Origin: an uncultured Geobacteraceae bacterium
Lineage (GTDB): Bacteria; Desulfobacterota; Desulfuromonadia; Geobacterales; Pseudopelobacteraceae
NCBI GenBank assembly: GCA_903875605.1
Contig: CAIQWT010000082.1
Coordinates: 1 to 64,000 of the forward strand
Direction of reading: 5' to 3'
DNA length: 64,000 nucleotides
The notes below the pieces were generated by a model that worked only from the letters and a program-made list of their open reading frames with translations, made no database searches and was not told where the DNA came from. Shown in pieces: positions 62,879 to 64,000 of this stretch (its first letter is position 1; every line of letters starts with the position of its first letter). The position numbers and the translations under genes are program-made.

Positions 62879-64000
62879 CTAATGGGTCTCCTTTCCAGCT
62901 ATTTCAAACAGCCCGGTCTTTTCGCAGACAATGTATATAAGAGCGACAAGCGATACAGACGCCAACACCACCAGCATCTCGAAAATAGAAGGGAAATAGT
63001 TGATTCGTTCCGGAATGTCATAGGCGCGGAAGACCGGAACCCTGAACCCCTCGACGACTAGATCAAGACGCGCCATGAACTGAGTGAACAGGACTATAAC
63101 ACTCGAAACAATGAGCCATCCGGTAGTCCGTTTGTTCATAAGAATCGCAAAAGGGACGACCAGGGCACACACTATTCCGAATATGACATTCTGAAAAAAC
63201 GTTTCACGGAACACTTCATACCCGCTCAGATTGCTGGCCAGACCGATAATGATACGGCAAAAAGTGAGCACTAATACCGAGGCGAGTGCAATTTTCTGCA
63301 GCCTCATAAACGGCTTGATAAGCTTCATATTGCCTGTAGCTTTAGCATGAAAAGCAGCAATAATTGCACAAAGGGCATTGCCGCTTAAAAAACCGCTAAA
63401 AAGAAAGTAGATCGGCAGCAGCGAGCTGTAATAGTATGGCATGGTACCGACAGCTCCAAAAAGGCTGCCAAGTGAGCAATAGGTGATAATGGGAATAACA
63501 AAAGAGGTATACAGGAGCGCCTTTGAGTGTACATGGCGCTGGATGTTCACATATTCCACCAACAGAATAGAGATATCTGCGGTATACCATACTGACATCC
63601 AGAACATCGGCGAAGTCGGGTTTGGTGATATCATAAACAGATACATCCGCTCGACATGGCCAAGCTCGGAAGCGAGGGAGGCAAACCCGGCGATGGCGGT
63701 GACCAGACCCATAAAGATTACCCGAGAGGCCAAATGCTTGTACTTTTCATGAAAAAACATATTGCCAATGAAATTGGTAAAAATACAGCCACCGCTCACC
63801 AGTGCAAAATAGACATAGGTGGATATCTGCAATCCCCAGGGAACCAGGCTTGATGTGTTGATAGTATGACCATGGCCGAGGATAAAAATGCTGCCGAAGC
63901 CAAAGCCGCCAAAAACGAGTCCGATAATTGCGAGATAAACAACCAACCCTCCCTTACCCTGCTTGAACAGGCTAAAGTAGTTTAACAGCCGCTCTTTCTC
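62879..64000 (-). CDS. NrfD/PsrC-like membrane quinone subunit (5' end outside window)
   Basis: The frame is open to the right edge, so the true start lies beyond 64000; the TTG at 63946 is internal. The visible 373 residues hold about ten membrane helices and the PsrC pattern: GGFGFGSIFILGHGHTINT (given in part), WGLQISTYVYFALVSGGC, ELGHVERMYLFMISPNPTSP, and FWMSVWYTADISILLVEY. The NrfD family exchanges electrons or protons with quinones in the membrane. With the NrfC-like protein it forms a quinone-linked module whose redox partner is not seen here. Confidence 0.92.
   Translation of the reverse strand, partial: EKERLLNYFSLFKQGKGGLVVYLAIIGLVFGGFGFGSIFILGHGHTINTSSLVPWGLQISTYVYFALVSGGCIFTNFIGNMFFHEKYKHLASRVIFMGLVTAIAGFASLASELGHVERMYLFMISPNPTSPMFWMSVWYTADISILLVEYVNIQRHVHSKALLYTSFVIPIITYCSLGSLFGAVGTMPYYYSSLLPIYFLFSGFLSGNALCAIIAAFHAKATGNMKLIKPFMRLQKIALASVLVLTFCRIIIGLASNLSGYEVFRETFFQNVIFGIVCALVVPFAILMNKRTTGWLIVSSVIVLFTQFMARLDLVVEGFRVPVFRAYDIPERINYFPSIFEMLVVLASVSLVALIYIVCEKTGLFEIAGKETH

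Noticed and set aside
63946-63948. TTG at 63946 as the start of the NrfD-like gene
   Set aside because: The frame is open and protein-like up to the window edge (LLNYFSLFKQGKGG), so the gene begins outside.

Overview
The window reads as chromosomal DNA of a Geobacter-like member of the Desulfuromonadota (Geobacterales). Grounds: a housekeeping core in a deltaproteobacterial order, several proteins with four to twelve CXXCH haem motifs, a large secreted multicopper oxidase, a porin/rhodanese-lipoprotein/multihaem cytochrome set, sigma-54-type promoter elements and an NtrC-type regulator. Species cannot be named from the sequence. No transposase, phage gene or CRISPR array was seen.

Layout. 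1-3981 (minus): a multicopper oxidase with tandem Fn3/Ig-like modules that runs off the left edge, and a small exported protein. 4350-22453 (plus): translation, isoprenoid, lipid, envelope and replication genes, namely rpsB-tsf, pyrH-frr-uppS-cdsA-dxr-rseP-thioesterase-tsaB, and dnaE-accA-pseudouridine synthase-CorC-like-lnt-prfB (prfB has the classical programmed +1 frameshift). 22495-30463: mixed accessory metabolism, including a dienelactone hydrolase, aldo/keto reductase, zinc alcohol dehydrogenase, metallo-beta-lactamase-fold protein, an internally duplicated 100-residue protein, tRNA-Thr with a degenerate tRNA-Thr-like fragment nearby, an NlpC/P60 peptidase and a DUF1015 protein. 30553-33545 (minus): thiED fusion and thiC behind a TPP riboswitch with its own terminator. 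33616-39619 (minus): an octahaem OTR-type cytochrome, a histidine kinase/sigma-54 activator pair and three exported proteins. 39689-42938 (minus): DUF169, DUF134 and NifX-like proteins, a 44-residue exported peptide with a sigma-54-type promoter, and a CcdA/thioredoxin-like pair. 43119-47814 (minus): a TetR-controlled MFP/permease/ATPase exporter with a methyltransferase and a DnaJ-domain protein.

47935-60554 (minus) is the most interesting part. A two-component system and a ZraP-like metal or stress chaperone lie beside a b6f-like cytochrome b split into two genes, a tetrahaem cytochrome, a Rieske protein, a nine-haem cytochrome, a twelve-haem lipoprotein, an outer-membrane porin and a rhodanese-like lipoprotein. 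Together these could carry electrons from the quinone pool of the inner membrane, across the periplasm and through the outer membrane. A divergent LysR regulator sits at the head of the set, and an auxin-efflux-type carrier on the opposite strand splits it. 61843-64000 (minus): a Lys-rich exported protein and an NrfC/NrfD-type (PsrBC-like) quinone-linked iron-sulfur module that runs off the right edge.

Intergenic stretches over 300 bases: 3982-4480 (inverted repeats, rpsB promoter and leader), 23575-24060 (an open frame without a start codon, two strong inverted repeats) and 28016-28341 (tRNA-like fragment, otherwise nothing recognised).
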